A DNA stretch of 43,570 nucleotides from Burkholderiales bacterium UBA4615 (lineage in GTDB: Bacteria > Pseudomonadota > Gammaproteobacteria > Burkholderiales > Burkholderiaceae_E): the NCBI GenBank assembly GCA_002386465.1, contig DGIT01000124.1, forward strand, positions 40,631 to 84,200, given 5' to 3'. Position numbers and translations under genes: made by a program. Positions 16,282-24,692 of this stretch are shown here, piece after piece. The first letter of the stretch is position 1. Every line of letters begins with the position of its first letter. The notes beneath the pieces are model-generated. The model did not search any database. It saw nothing but the letters and a program-made list of their open reading frames with translations, and was not told the origin of the DNA.

Positions 16282-17131
16282 GCCAGCGCCGCGTAGCGAA
16301 GCTGGCACCATCCACCAGCGCCACCAGCAACAGCATCGCAATCAGCACCGTGGCGGTCTTGTGCATCTGGAACAGGCTCATATGGAAGCTCAGCATCTGC
16401 CCGAGGCCGCCTGCACCCACCACGCCGAGCACGGCCGCAGCGCGAATGTTGTTCTCCCAGCGATACAGCGAGTAGCTCATCAGCTGTGGCAGCACCTGCG
16501 GCAGACTGGCGTAGAAAAACTGGCGAATCGTGCCGGCGCCCTGCACCTTCAGCGCGGCGGCCGGGCCCGGCGGCGCATTCTCGATCGCTTCAGCAAAGAG
16601 CCGGCCGAGCACGCCGCTGGTGTGCACTGCCAGCGCCAGCGTGCCGGCGAAAGGGCCCAGGCCGACGGCGATCAGCAGCAACGCGGCCCATACCAGTTCA
16701 GGCACGGCACGCAGTGCGTTGAGAAAAAGCCGCGCCGAGGCGCGCACGCCGTCGGCAAGCCCCGCACGCACCGAAAGCGGCTGTGGCGCCGCGCCGCCTG
16801 AAGGCTGGCGGCTCGCGGGCAGCGCAAGCAGCACACCGCCCGCTGCCGCCAACAAGGTGCCCAGTAACGACATGGCTAGCGTCTCCCACGCAGCGATAGC
16901 CACGTTGCGCACAAACAGCAGGCTCAGGTCGGGCGGCATGAACTCGGCCAGAAAGCGGCCCATGCCGGCCAGCGCCGCGCTCGAGAAAAACTCGGCCAAG
17001 TGCAGATCCAGTGACAGGAAACTGGCCACCACCAGCGCCAGCATGCCAGCCACCAGCCAGCAGGCGCGGCAGCGCGCGACAAACAACGGCGGCGGCAGAC
17101 GGTTCGGTCGATTGGCAGCACTCGGAGCCAT
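16271..17131 (-). CDS. PhnE-type ABC permease 1 (putative selenium oxyanion importer)
   Basis: A 286-residue inner-membrane permease of the phosphonate-importer (PhnE) class. Hydrophobic helices start at WLVAGMLALVVASFLSL. The segment RAVPELVWAALLLIAVGLGP and the EAA-type coupling loop around GAGTIRQFFYASLPQVLPQL, then WENNIRAAAVLGVVGAGGLG, are typical. It is the last gene of a four-gene operon (binding protein, ATPase, permease 2, permease 1), 4 bp after permease 2. Two different permease genes suggest a heterodimeric channel. Substrate assignment rests on the binding protein and on the adjacent selenium genes. Confidence 0.85.
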   Translation of the reverse strand: MAPSAANRPNRLPPPLFVARCRACWLVAGMLALVVASFLSLDLHLAEFFSSAALAGMGRFLAEFMPPDLSLLFVRNVAIAAWETLAMSLLGTLLAAAGGVLLALPASRQPSGGAAPQPLSVRAGLADGVRASARLFLNALRAVPELVWAALLLIAVGLGPFAGTLALAVHTSGVLGRLFAEAIENAPPGPAAALKVQGAGTIRQFFYASLPQVLPQLMSYSLYRWENNIRAAAVLGVVGAGGLGQMLSFHMSLFQMHKTATVLIAMLLLVALVDGASFATRRWLTR

Positions 17132-17135
17132 CGCT

Positions 17136-17963
17136 TCAACCCAGCGCGCGGCGCAAGGCCGCGCTTAGTCGATCGGCCAGCGCGACCAGGGCTACGAACA
17201 CCAGCAAAATGGTCAGCACCTCGCCACCGGCGAACATCTTCAGCGATCCGTCCATTAACTGCCCCAGGCCACCGGCGCCGACGAAGCCCAATACCACCGA
17301 GCTGCGGATGGCACATTCCCAGCGGTAGACGGTGTAGCTGGTCAACTCGGCCGCGTTTTGCGGCAACAGGCCAAAGGAGAAGGCCTGCAGCCGCGTGCTG
17401 CCGTTACGCAGCAGCGTCTGCGTGACATGCACCTCGCCGCTCTCCAGAATCTCGGCGTAGACCTTACCCAGCATGCCACCGTAGGTGAGCGCGATGGCCA
17501 GCACGCCAGCCGCCGGGCCAAGACCGACCACGCGCACGAAGACCAATGCCCAGACCAGCTCGGGCACGCTGCGCAGCACAATCAACAGTGCCCGCGCTGC
17601 AAGCCGCACACCAAGCGGCAATGCGGCCATGCGGCCGCTAAGCGCCGAGATCGACAAGGCTGATGTGGCGATCAAGGCCAGCGGTACCGCAAGCAGCAGT
17701 CCCAGCGAAATGCCGGCGGTGGCGATGGCCACGGTCCGCCAGGTTTCGCGTGCCACCAGCGCCAGGAAGTCGGGCGCATGCGCCGGCGGCAGAAAGCTGG
17801 CAATAAAGCGCCCGGTGACGCGTGCGGTGTCGGCGTCCAGCAGCAGCCAGGGCTTGAATTCGGTGGCCAACAGCAGTGGCCAGAGCAGTACCGCCGCCAG
17901 CGCCAGCATACCGAGGCGACCCAGCCAGGCCGGGTCGCGTTGCACCGGCGCGGCAAGACTCAT
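17136..17963 (-). CDS. PhnE-type ABC permease 2 (putative selenium oxyanion importer)
   Basis: A 275-residue permease paralogous to the neighbour at 16271-17131. It shows RSVPELVWALVFVRVVGLGP and YRWECAIRSSVVLGFVGAG, the same landmarks as permease 1. I start it at ATG 17963, which overlaps the stop of the ATPase gene (ATGA). The reading frame is open for another 105 codons upstream, but that part lies antiframe inside the ATPase gene and has no membrane or family character. Likely partner of permease 1 in the same transporter. Confidence 0.86.
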   Translation of the reverse strand: MSLAAPVQRDPAWLGRLGMLALAAVLLWPLLLATEFKPWLLLDADTARVTGRFIASFLPPAHAPDFLALVARETWRTVAIATAGISLGLLLAVPLALIATSALSISALSGRMAALPLGVRLAARALLIVLRSVPELVWALVFVRVVGLGPAAGVLAIALTYGGMLGKVYAEILESGEVHVTQTLLRNGSTRLQAFSFGLLPQNAAELTSYTVYRWECAIRSSVVLGFVGAGGLGQLMDGSLKMFAGGEVLTILLVFVALVALADRLSAALRRALG

Positions 17964-18790
17964 CGGCAATGCATCACCACAGACGCGGCCGGCGTGGCGG
18001 GTTCGATGGTTGGCGGCACCGTGCCGCGCAATTCGTCCTCGTGCTGCGCGTACAGGCGCGCCAGCAGGTCGGGCGACACCTGCGCCGCAGGCAGGTCGAA
18101 CAGCAGCCGGCCTTCGCGCAGGCCGAGGATGCGCGGGAAGTGAGCCAGTGCAGCGTCCACCTGATGCAGCGTGGCGACCAGTGTGACTGCGCGCGCGCGC
18201 GCCTCCTGCACCAGCGCCGAGGCGGCGCGCTGTGCACGTGACGGATCCAGCGCCGACAGCGGCTCGTCCACCAGCCACAGCCGGGCCGGCGAGACCAGCG
18301 CACGCGCCAGGCCTACGCGCTGTCGTTCGCCGCCGGACAGCCGGTCGACGCGCTCGAACAGCTTGTCGGCCAGGTCAAATACCGCCAGCGCCTGGTCGGC
18401 CGCCGGGATGTCAACCGGATAAAACAGCGAACGCAGACTGGTCCACAGGCTCCAGGCCGGCAGGCGTCCGGCCAGCACCGCGGTGACCACGCGCTGTCGC
18501 GGCGGCAACGGCGGAACCTGAGGCACGAGGATCAGCCGCCCGCGCAGCTGCTGCAAGGCTCGGCGCTGCAGCTGCCAGGGGTCCGTACCGTCAATCCGCA
18601 CAACGCCCCGCGCAGGCGGGCGCGCGCAGGCCAGCACTTCCAGCAGCGTGGTTTTTCCGGCACCCGAAGGCCCGATCACCGCCACGGCCTCACCCTCGTC
18701 AATGCTGAAGCTCAGGTCGGCAAGGGCGTCCTCAGCTTCGCGCCCTGTCGTGGCGTGCCGCGCTGCGATCGACTGCAGTTCAAGCTTCAA
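17960..18790 (-). CDS. PhnC-type ABC ATPase (putative selenium oxyanion importer)
   Basis: A 276-residue nucleotide-binding subunit: Walker A GPSGAGKTTLLE near residue 41, ABC signature LSGGERQRVGLARAL near residue 152, Walker B LWLVDEPLSALDP, and the switch histidine in LVATLHQVDAAL. It starts 11 bp after the end of the binding-protein gene and overlaps permease 2 by 4 bp, so one polycistronic message is expected. It could in principle also energise the ATPase-less betaine-type fusion permease nearby, but the EAA loops differ and this is speculative. Confidence 0.9.
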   Translation of the reverse strand: MKLELQSIAARHATTGREAEDALADLSFSIDEGEAVAVIGPSGAGKTTLLEVLACARPPARGVVRIDGTDPWQLQRRALQQLRGRLILVPQVPPLPPRQRVVTAVLAGRLPAWSLWTSLRSLFYPVDIPAADQALAVFDLADKLFERVDRLSGGERQRVGLARALVSPARLWLVDEPLSALDPSRAQRAASALVQEARARAVTLVATLHQVDAALAHFPRILGLREGRLLFDLPAAQVSPDLLARLYAQHEDELRGTVPPTIEPATPAASVVMHCR

Positions 18791-18801
18791 GCGCGGTGTG
18801 C

Positions 18802-19665
18802 TCAGAGCAGATTGGCGCTACGCGCGGCAGCTTCAATGCCCTTGTAGAGGTCGGCCTGGGCTGGCACGAACCGGGTTGCCCGCTGCAACTCCAGCACTTC
18901 CTTGCCCTCAGGCGTGTCACGCGACAGCGCCAGCAGCGCCTGCGTGAGCTTCTCGCGAAGCGCTGCAGGCATATTGGCATGCACGGTCCAGTTGTAGTCG
19001 TAATAGGTTGGCGTCGTGAAGAACACGCGAACCTTGGTGGGGTCAACCTTGCTGTCGGCGACGAACTTCTCCCACACCGAAATATTCAGCGCCCCGGCCT
19101 GCACCTTGCCTGCGGCCACGGCCGCGATAGTGGCGTCGTGCGCGCCGCTGAAGGCCACGCGCTTGAAGTCCTTCTCAGGGTTGACCCCCGCCTGCAGCAG
19201 GAAGCTGCGTGGCATCAGGTGACCCGAGGTGCTGCTGGCCGAGCCGAAGCTCACATCCTTGCCCTTCAGGTCAGCCAGGGTCTTGATCGCTGGGTCGGTG
19301 GTGATGAAGACCGAACGAAAGCGCGTGTCTTCTTCGCGCTGCGCCAGCGGAATCACCTTACCACCCGAGCGCACATTGGCCTGCACGAAGGTGAAGCCGC
19401 CGAACCAGGCCAGATCGACCTTCCGATTGACCAGCGTCTCGACCGCAGCCGCGTAGTCGGTCACGGGCGTGTAGTCCACCTTCATACCCAGCTTGCCCTC
19501 CAGGTACTTGATCAGCGGGGCTGCCTTGCGGGCCAGCTCGGTGGGCGATTCGTCGGGGATAGCCGTGATGCGGAGTACCTGCTGCGCATGGGCGATGCAA
19601 CCGAAGGTCAGCAAGGCGCAGGTCAGCAGAGAACGCAGGGTTCGCAAAGGCGACAGATGGATCAT
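18802..19665 (-). CDS. PhnD-like periplasmic binding protein (putative selenate/selenite ABC transporter)
   Basis: A 287-residue binding protein with a signal peptide (LTCALLTFGCIAHA, cleavage before QQ) and the PhnD-like core: IPDESPTELARKAAPLIKYL, TDYAAAVETLVNRKVDLAWF, GSASSTSGHLMP and SGAHDATIAAVAAGKVQAG. The sequence fits the subgroup annotated as putative selenate ABC transporter binding protein, a name based mainly on co-occurrence with selenophosphate synthetase genes. That same co-occurrence is seen here (senC at 22.9 kb). It is first in the importer operon and divergent from egtD with 119 bp between. Phosphonate or phosphite remain alternative ligands. Confidence 0.85.
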   Translation of the reverse strand: MIHLSPLRTLRSLLTCALLTFGCIAHAQQVLRITAIPDESPTELARKAAPLIKYLEGKLGMKVDYTPVTDYAAAVETLVNRKVDLAWFGGFTFVQANVRSGGKVIPLAQREEDTRFRSVFITTDPAIKTLADLKGKDVSFGSASSTSGHLMPRSFLLQAGVNPEKDFKRVAFSGAHDATIAAVAAGKVQAGALNISVWEKFVADSKVDPTKVRVFFTTPTYYDYNWTVHANMPAALREKLTQALLALSRDTPEGKEVLELQRATRFVPAQADLYKGIEAAARSANLL

Positions 19666-19784
19666 GTGGTAATTTTCCCGGGCAGGAGCGAAGAGGAAGC
19701 TCGCGGACTCTAGCAGCTTGCCGCCGGTCCAGTCGCCGGTGCCCCGCTGGGCCTGTTGCCCTTTCAGTCACCGACACTGACCTC

Positions 19785-20747
19785 ATGGCTCAACCCCGAC
19801 TCCTGCAGTTGCACTCTGCCACCGACACCGCGTCCGCAGCCGAGGCCGCCGCGGGCCTGCTTGGCATGCCGGCATCGCTGCCGCCCAAGTATTTCTACGA
19901 CGCACAAGGCTCGCGTCTGTTCGACGCGATCACCGAGCTGTCGGAGTATTACCCCACCCGCACAGAGGCTGGCATCTTCGCCGCGCATGGCACAGCCATC
20001 GCGGACGCAGTCCGAAGCTCAACAAGCCTCAACCCGGTGATCGTCGACCTGGGTGCCGGCAACTGCGCCAAGGGCGCCGCCCTCTTCCCGATGCTGGCGC
20101 CGCGCCGCTATGTGGCCGTGGACATATCGGCCGACTACCTGGCCAAGGCACTGGCGCAGTTGCAACGCGATCACCCGACATTGGACCTGCTGGGCGTTGG
20201 GCTGGACTTTTCCAGCAGACTGGCGCTGCCAAGCGAATTGACCGGCGCGCGGGCCCTGGTGTTTTATCCCGGCTCGAGCATCGGCAACTTCGACCCCGCA
20301 GCCGCCTTGGCGCTGCTGCGCCAGGCCCATGAAATGACGGCGGGTGGTGCCTTGCTGATCGGTGTAGATCTCGTCAAAACCATTGACGTGCTGGAGGCCG
20401 CCTACGATGACGCACTGGGCGTCACCGCGGCTTTCAACCTGAACCTGCTGCGCCACCTGAACCGCCTGCTCGGTACCGACTTCGACCTGCGCCATTGGCG
20501 TCATGTCGCACTCTTCAACCGCGCAGAGTCGCGGATCGAAATGCACCTGGAGTCGCACCAGGCTCAGTGGGTGCGCTGGCCAGGCGGTGAGCGCCGCTTC
20601 GCCGCCGGCGAACGCATCCACACCGAGAACTCCTACAAGTGGACGCTGGAGGGTTTTTCCGGCCTGTTGCGCCAAGCAGGCTTCGCCGAGCCCCGCCACT
20701 GGACCGACCCACTCGGCTGGTACGGCGTGTTCGTCGCCGGCGCCTGA
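19785..20747 (+). CDS. egtD: L-histidine N-alpha-methyltransferase EgtD
   Basis: A 320-residue SAM-dependent methyltransferase that trimethylates histidine to hercynine, the betaine precursor of ergothioneine and selenoneine. Landmarks: FYDAQGSRLFDAITELSEYY near residue 38, the SAM-binding VIVDLGAGNCAKGA near residue 85, YVAVDISADYL, FYPGSSIGNFDP, and a C-terminal IHTENSYKWTLEGF. Length is normal for EgtD. It is divergent from the importer operon, and its stop codon directly abuts the stop of senA, with no base between. Hercynine made here would be the acceptor for SenA. Confidence 0.95.
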   Translation: MAQPRLLQLHSATDTASAAEAAAGLLGMPASLPPKYFYDAQGSRLFDAITELSEYYPTRTEAGIFAAHGTAIADAVRSSTSLNPVIVDLGAGNCAKGAALFPMLAPRRYVAVDISADYLAKALAQLQRDHPTLDLLGVGLDFSSRLALPSELTGARALVFYPGSSIGNFDPAAALALLRQAHEMTAGGALLIGVDLVKTIDVLEAAYDDALGVTAAFNLNLLRHLNRLLGTDFDLRHWRHVALFNRAESRIEMHLESHQAQWVRWPGGERRFAAGERIHTENSYKWTLEGFSGLLRQAGFAEPRHWTDPLGWYGVFVAGA

Positions 20748-21968
20748 TTACCGCGCGCAGCTGCGAAAACCAGCCGGCACGTCATTGCGCCCGGCAAGAA
20801 AAAAGTTGCGATAGCGCGGATGGCGCATCCGGGACTGCGTGCAGTGCGAAGCACCTCGCAGAACTGGTCGGGCGTCGAACCAGGGTGCGGAATAGTCACG
20901 GTAGGGGTGCGACTGAAAGCCCGGAAAAGGCTGAAAGGGGCTCGCGGTCCATTCCCACACGTCACCCCATCGGAAGGCTTCAGGCGCACTGCAGGCGGCG
21001 CATTCCCATTCGGCCTCGGTCGGCAAACGACGGCCCGCCCAGCGACACCAGGCTTCGGCTTCGTACAGGGTGATGTGGCTGGCTGCCTCTTGTGGATCGA
21101 GGCGCCCCCACCTGCCATCTCGCCACTGTTCCCAACCCGACGCAGCGCGGCGCAGGTAACGCGGTGCGTCAGAGGTCTGCGCAGCGCGCCAGCGCGCGCC
21201 CGCCTCGGTCCACCAGCTCGGATCGTCGTAGCCTCCTGCATGCAGGAAGGGCAAATACTCCTCCCAGCGCACGGCCTGGCGGTCGATCTCGAACTGGCGC
21301 AGTTCCACGGTGCAGCCCGGCAGCTCGTTGTCAAACGAGAAGCCCTGATCAGGCGTATTGCCGAGCCGCCAGTCAAGGCCATCGAACGCCAGCGAAGGGG
21401 CCGGTGCCGGCAGCGGCTTCGTCTGCCAGCGAGGGTCTTCGATGGCGATGCCTAGACCACGGGCCATGTACAGGGCCGCCTCGTGATGCATGTCCTCGTG
21501 CAGCAGCGCCAGGCGAAAGAAATAAAGCCCGGCATCATCGGGGGCCGCTTGCCGCAACAGACGCAGAGCATCGTCGAGTTGCCACGCCAGATCGTCGCGC
21601 GTGGCGGCGGCATCCGGCAACAGCAATTGCCAGCGGCTGTTATGCGGTACCCAACTGGAGTTGTAGAGCTCATCGGCACCAGTACGCCTGGGGGCGCTTC
21701 GGTGAGCATTGGGGTCGGCCCGTACCCCCTGCGTACGCTCAGGATTGCGCGTAATCCAGTACTCCTGGAACCAGCCAATATGACCCAGTTCCCACACCGG
21801 GGGGTTGAGTTCAGCGAGCGGCGGCACCCGAAGGTCGGGCAGTGCACCCTCATAGGCCGCGAAGGTCGACAGCGTGTCGACACGGCTGGCCACCATCGCT
21901 TCGGCCAGGGCCTCATGCAGACCCCGCCGGGCATCGAGCGCGGGACGCGTTAGGATTGCGTCGTGCAT
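20748..21968 (-). CDS. senA: Selenoneine synthase SenA (EgtB-like non-heme iron enzyme)
   Basis: A 406-residue enzyme with an N-terminal DinB-like four-helix domain (ELGHIGWFQEYWITRNPE and LLHEDMHHEAALYMARG, giving the iron-ligand histidines) and a C-terminal formylglycine-enzyme-like fold (RRLPTEAEWECAACSAPEAF, DVWEWTASPFQPFPGF, VLRGASHCTQSRMR, NDVPAGFRSC). SenA proteins join hercynine to a selenosugar to form the C-Se bond, whereas EgtB uses gamma-glutamylcysteine or cysteine. The call of SenA over EgtB rests on direct linkage to senB and senC. Start ATG 21968 overlaps the opposite-strand start of senB by 6 bp. The frame extends upstream, but only inside senB. Confidence 0.9.
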   Translation of the reverse strand: MHDAILTRPALDARRGLHEALAEAMVASRVDTLSTFAAYEGALPDLRVPPLAELNPPVWELGHIGWFQEYWITRNPERTQGVRADPNAHRSAPRRTGADELYNSSWVPHNSRWQLLLPDAAATRDDLAWQLDDALRLLRQAAPDDAGLYFFRLALLHEDMHHEAALYMARGLGIAIEDPRWQTKPLPAPAPSLAFDGLDWRLGNTPDQGFSFDNELPGCTVELRQFEIDRQAVRWEEYLPFLHAGGYDDPSWWTEAGARWRAAQTSDAPRYLRRAASGWEQWRDGRWGRLDPQEAASHITLYEAEAWCRWAGRRLPTEAEWECAACSAPEAFRWGDVWEWTASPFQPFPGFQSHPYRDYSAPWFDARPVLRGASHCTQSRMRHPRYRNFFLAGRNDVPAGFRSCAR

Positions 21969-22943
21969 CGTGAATCCCTCGTCATCGTGACGCCTGCGCT
22001 GGCAGCAGCCAACAACGGCAACTGGCAGACCGCCCATCGCTGGGCGCGCATGCTGCAGCCAGCTTACCGCGTCGGCCTCACCGACCGTTGGAGCGGGGGC
22101 GACGAGTCCTTGATGATCGCGTTGCACGCGCGGCGCTCCGCAGCATCAATCCAGGCGTGGCGTGCTGCCCATGTCGATCGGCCCTTGGTGCTGGTGCTGA
22201 CCGGCACAGACCTGTACCGCGACATCGATGTCGACACGCAGGCCCAACATTCTCTCGCCCTGGCCGATGCCTTGGTGGTGCTCAATGAAATGGGCCCACA
22301 GCGGCTGCCCGAGGATATGCGCGACAAGGCGCACATCATCCTGCAGTCCTGCACGAAGCGGGCGCCGATGCCCAAGGCCACTCGGCACCTGCGCGCACTG
22401 ATGGTGGGCCACCTGCGCGACGAGAAGGATCCGCGGACCTACTGGCGGGCGGTGCAGCGACTTTCGCTGCGCAAGGACCTTCTCTTCGACCATATCGGCG
22501 ATGCACTGGACCTGGGTCTTGGCACAGAAGCGGAGGCCCTGGCCCATGCGCAACCCCGGTTCCGGTGGCTCGGTGGGCTGCCCCACGGTACGGTGCGCCG
22601 TCGCATCCAGGCGGCACATGTGCTCGTTCACGCAAGCAGGATGGAAGGCGGTGCCCATGTGGTGATCGAGGCCATCCGCAGCGGCACACCCGTGCTGGCT
22701 TCTCGCATCGATGGCAATCTGGGCCTGCTGGGCAACGACTACGCAGGTCTCTTCGAGCCCGGCGACGATGCAGCACTGGCTGCTCTGCTGGCATCAGCAC
22801 GCGACGATCCTTCTATACTTCTACGGATGGCCACCCAGTTGGCCCAGCGCTCGGCGCTATTCGAGCCCGGAACCGAGCGGGCAGCCCTTCATCGTCTCGT
22901 CGGTTCGCTGATCGCGAGCCGCCCAACCGGAGATCAGCCATGA
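21963..22943 (+). CDS. senB: Selenosugar synthase SenB (glycosyltransferase)
   Basis: A 326-residue GT-B glycosyltransferase. The N-terminal motif IVTPALAAANNGNWQTAHRW is typical of the SenB group. The C-terminal half has LMVGHLRDEKDPRTYWRAV and VHASRMEGGAHVVIEAIRSG, the donor-binding region with its acidic residue. Known SenB enzymes couple selenophosphate to UDP-N-acetylglucosamine to give a selenosugar. The start is GTG 21963, with AGGA about 10 bases upstream and the family N-terminus 5-6 codons later. It is divergent from senA with overlapping start codons and overlaps senC by 4 bp (ATGA), so senB and senC are coupled. Confidence 0.92.
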   Translation: MHRESLVIVTPALAAANNGNWQTAHRWARMLQPAYRVGLTDRWSGGDESLMIALHARRSAASIQAWRAAHVDRPLVLVLTGTDLYRDIDVDTQAQHSLALADALVVLNEMGPQRLPEDMRDKAHIILQSCTKRAPMPKATRHLRALMVGHLRDEKDPRTYWRAVQRLSLRKDLLFDHIGDALDLGLGTEAEALAHAQPRFRWLGGLPHGTVRRRIQAAHVLVHASRMEGGAHVVIEAIRSGTPVLASRIDGNLGLLGNDYAGLFEPGDDAALAALLASARDDPSILLRMATQLAQRSALFEPGTERAALHRLVGSLIASRPTGDQP

Positions 22944-24013
22944 ATGCACCCACCCCTTCCAAGACGCTTGCCGAGCCCCGGCTCACTTCGCTGTCGCACG
23001 GTGGCGGCTGCGGCTGCAAGATCGCGCCGGGCGTGCTCAGCGAGATCCTCAAGGGAACGGCAGGGATGCCCATCCCCAAGGAGCTCCTGGTCGGGATCGA
23101 GACTGCAGACGACGCTGCGGTCTATCAACTCAACGACGAGCAGGCGCTGATCGCTACTACGGATTTCTTTATGCCCATCGTCGACGACCCGTTCGACTTC
23201 GGGCGCATCGCGGCAACCAATGCGATCAGCGACGTGTATGCGATGGGAGGCCAGCCAATCATGGCGCTGGCGCTGGTGGGCATGCCCATCAACGTGCTGT
23301 CGACACAGACCATCGGCCGCGTGCTGGAAGGCGGAGCCTCGGTATGCCGCGCGGCCGGCATACCGATCGCCGGCGGCCACACCATCGATTCTGTCGAGGC
23401 AATCTATGGTCTGGTCGCGCTCGGCCTCGTTCATCCGAAGCGCGTCAGGCGCAACGCCGATGCCAAGCCCGGTGACCTGCTGGTGCTGGGCAAGCCCTTG
23501 GGTGTGGGCGTGATGAGCGCGGCGTTGAAGAAGGAACAACTCGGCGACGAGGGCTATGCGCAGATGCTCGCGACCACGACGAAGCTGAACACCCCGGGTC
23601 CCGATCTTGCCGCCCTGCCCGGCGTCCACGCGCTGACCGATGTCACCGGCTTCGGCCTGGCCGGCCACGCGCTGGAACTCGCCCGCGGCGCCGGCTGCAC
23701 CGTGGAATTGGACTGGCCCGCAGTGCCGCTTCTGGCTGGTGTTCGTGACCTCGCCTCGCGCGGTTTCGTCACCGGCGCGTCAGAACGCAACTGGGCGGGC
23801 TACGGTCAAGACGTCGTGCTGCCGGTTGGCTTTGCCAGCGAAGACCAGGCCCTGCTGACCGATCCGCAGACAAGCGGCGGCCTGCTGGTGTCCTGCGATC
23901 CGAGCGCAGTGGACTCTGTGCTCTCGACCTTCCGCAAGCATGGCTTCGAGGCGGCGGCTGTTGTCGGTCGTGTGCTGCCTAGAACGGACCGTGCGCTGCA
24001 GGTCAGGAGTTGA
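22940..24013 (+). CDS. senC: Selenophosphate synthetase SenC (SelD family)
   Basis: A 357-residue SelD-type enzyme that makes selenophosphate from selenide and ATP. The glycine-rich N-terminal loop GGGCGCK places Cys24 and Lys27 at the positions of catalytic Cys17 and Lys20 of E. coli SelD; the protein uses cysteine, not selenocysteine. Further motifs: DFFMPIVDDPFDFGRIAATN, SDVYAMGGQPIMALALVGMP, DVTGFGLAGHALE and LLTDPQTSGGLLVS. The ATG at 22940 overlaps the senB stop; the frame is open a further 125 codons upstream but there only as a shadow of senB. No selA, selB or tRNA-Sec is in the window, so here it most likely serves selenoneine synthesis. Confidence 0.95.
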   Translation: MNAPTPSKTLAEPRLTSLSHGGGCGCKIAPGVLSEILKGTAGMPIPKELLVGIETADDAAVYQLNDEQALIATTDFFMPIVDDPFDFGRIAATNAISDVYAMGGQPIMALALVGMPINVLSTQTIGRVLEGGASVCRAAGIPIAGGHTIDSVEAIYGLVALGLVHPKRVRRNADAKPGDLLVLGKPLGVGVMSAALKKEQLGDEGYAQMLATTTKLNTPGPDLAALPGVHALTDVTGFGLAGHALELARGAGCTVELDWPAVPLLAGVRDLASRGFVTGASERNWAGYGQDVVLPVGFASEDQALLTDPQTSGGLLVSCDPSAVDSVLSTFRKHGFEAAAVVGRVLPRTDRALQVRS

Positions 24014-24144
24014 GCCTCAATAAGCGAACATGCCGTTGACCAGCATCGGCGCCGTACCCGGAACCGACCGGAACCGACCTAAATAGACATGAAAGGCAAA
24101 CCTGCTGCATCACACGGACTGAGTTCGCGACATCCGGCAGGGCT

Positions 24145-24282
24145 TCAATTCAGGCGCACTTGAAGCGCGTTGATCCTGCCGTCGAACCTGTTAGTTCGCC
24201 GCTCGATGTAGTCCGCTGACACCGACGATCCCAGGTCGACGCCGACATCGAAAGTCCCCTTACGCGAGATAATTTGGCTCAT
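24145..24282 (-). pseudogene. Remnant of a sulfatase C-terminus
   Basis: A 45-codon stretch ending in TGA, with the frame continuing upstream to about 24350, reads TFDVGVDLGSSVSADY and FDGRINALQVRLN. This resembles the extreme C-terminus of arylsulfatases (a TFD-G-D-GSPVS-DY pattern followed by a short beta-strand tail). The rest of the enzyme, including the formylglycine site, is absent. It is immediately next to another gene remnant on the other strand. Family assignment is by eye and moderate. Confidence 0.5.
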
Positions 24283-24344
24283 GGCACTGAAGGCTCTGAC
24301 GGCAAATCCGGCATTTTCAGACCGGCTATTGATCAGCCCGCGCG

Positions 24345-24692
24345 GCGTGCCGTAACAATAATAAGGTAGCCCGGGCTCGCCACCATCACCAGCGGCTGGA
24401 GATCCTGCTCGCGCTGAAGGGCGCGGCAGACGCGCTCGACTTCCACGTCGTCGATATCACGAAGCCGCGTGACCCTGCATGGCTCGCCAGGACGCGCGGT
24501 AGGGCCGCGCTGCCGGTGCTGGAGCTGCCCGACGGCCGCATCCTGAATGAGAGCTTGGTGATCTTGCATTACCTGGAGGATACGCTGGGGGGCCCGCCGG
24601 TCATGTAACGCGACCCGTGCAAGCGCGCGATCGAGCGCCTGCTGGTGGGCATGGAGGCCGACTTCGTCGCCACGGGGTATCGGCATGGTCAC
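24345..24692 (+). pseudogene. Broken glutathione S-transferase
   Basis: The plus strand reads RLEILLALKGAADALDFHVV, then RAALPVLELPDGRILNESL and VILHYLEDTLGG, the N-terminal thioredoxin-like domain of a GST with the cis-proline and ES glutathione contact. The upstream GSPGSPPS is in another frame, indicating a frameshift. A TAA interrupts the frame at about 24606, just after the thioredoxin-like domain, and the next readable segment (AIERLLVGMEADFVATGYR) soon ends. The C-terminal helical domain is missing. It therefore cannot make a normal GST. Confidence 0.7.

Noticed and set aside
17964..18278. 105-codon upstream extension of permease 2
   Set aside because: Arg/Ala/Gly-rich out-of-frame reading of the ATPase gene with no membrane or family character; ATG 17963 at the ATGA overlap is the natural start.
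20748..21968. Ergothioneine EgtB instead of SenA
   Set aside because: EgtB is possible by fold, but direct linkage to senB and senC and the absence of egtA/egtC/egtE favour SenA; key-residue comparison would be needed to be certain.
22565..22939. 125-codon upstream extension of senC
   Set aside because: Shadow of senB; the SelD N-terminus begins right after ATG 22940.
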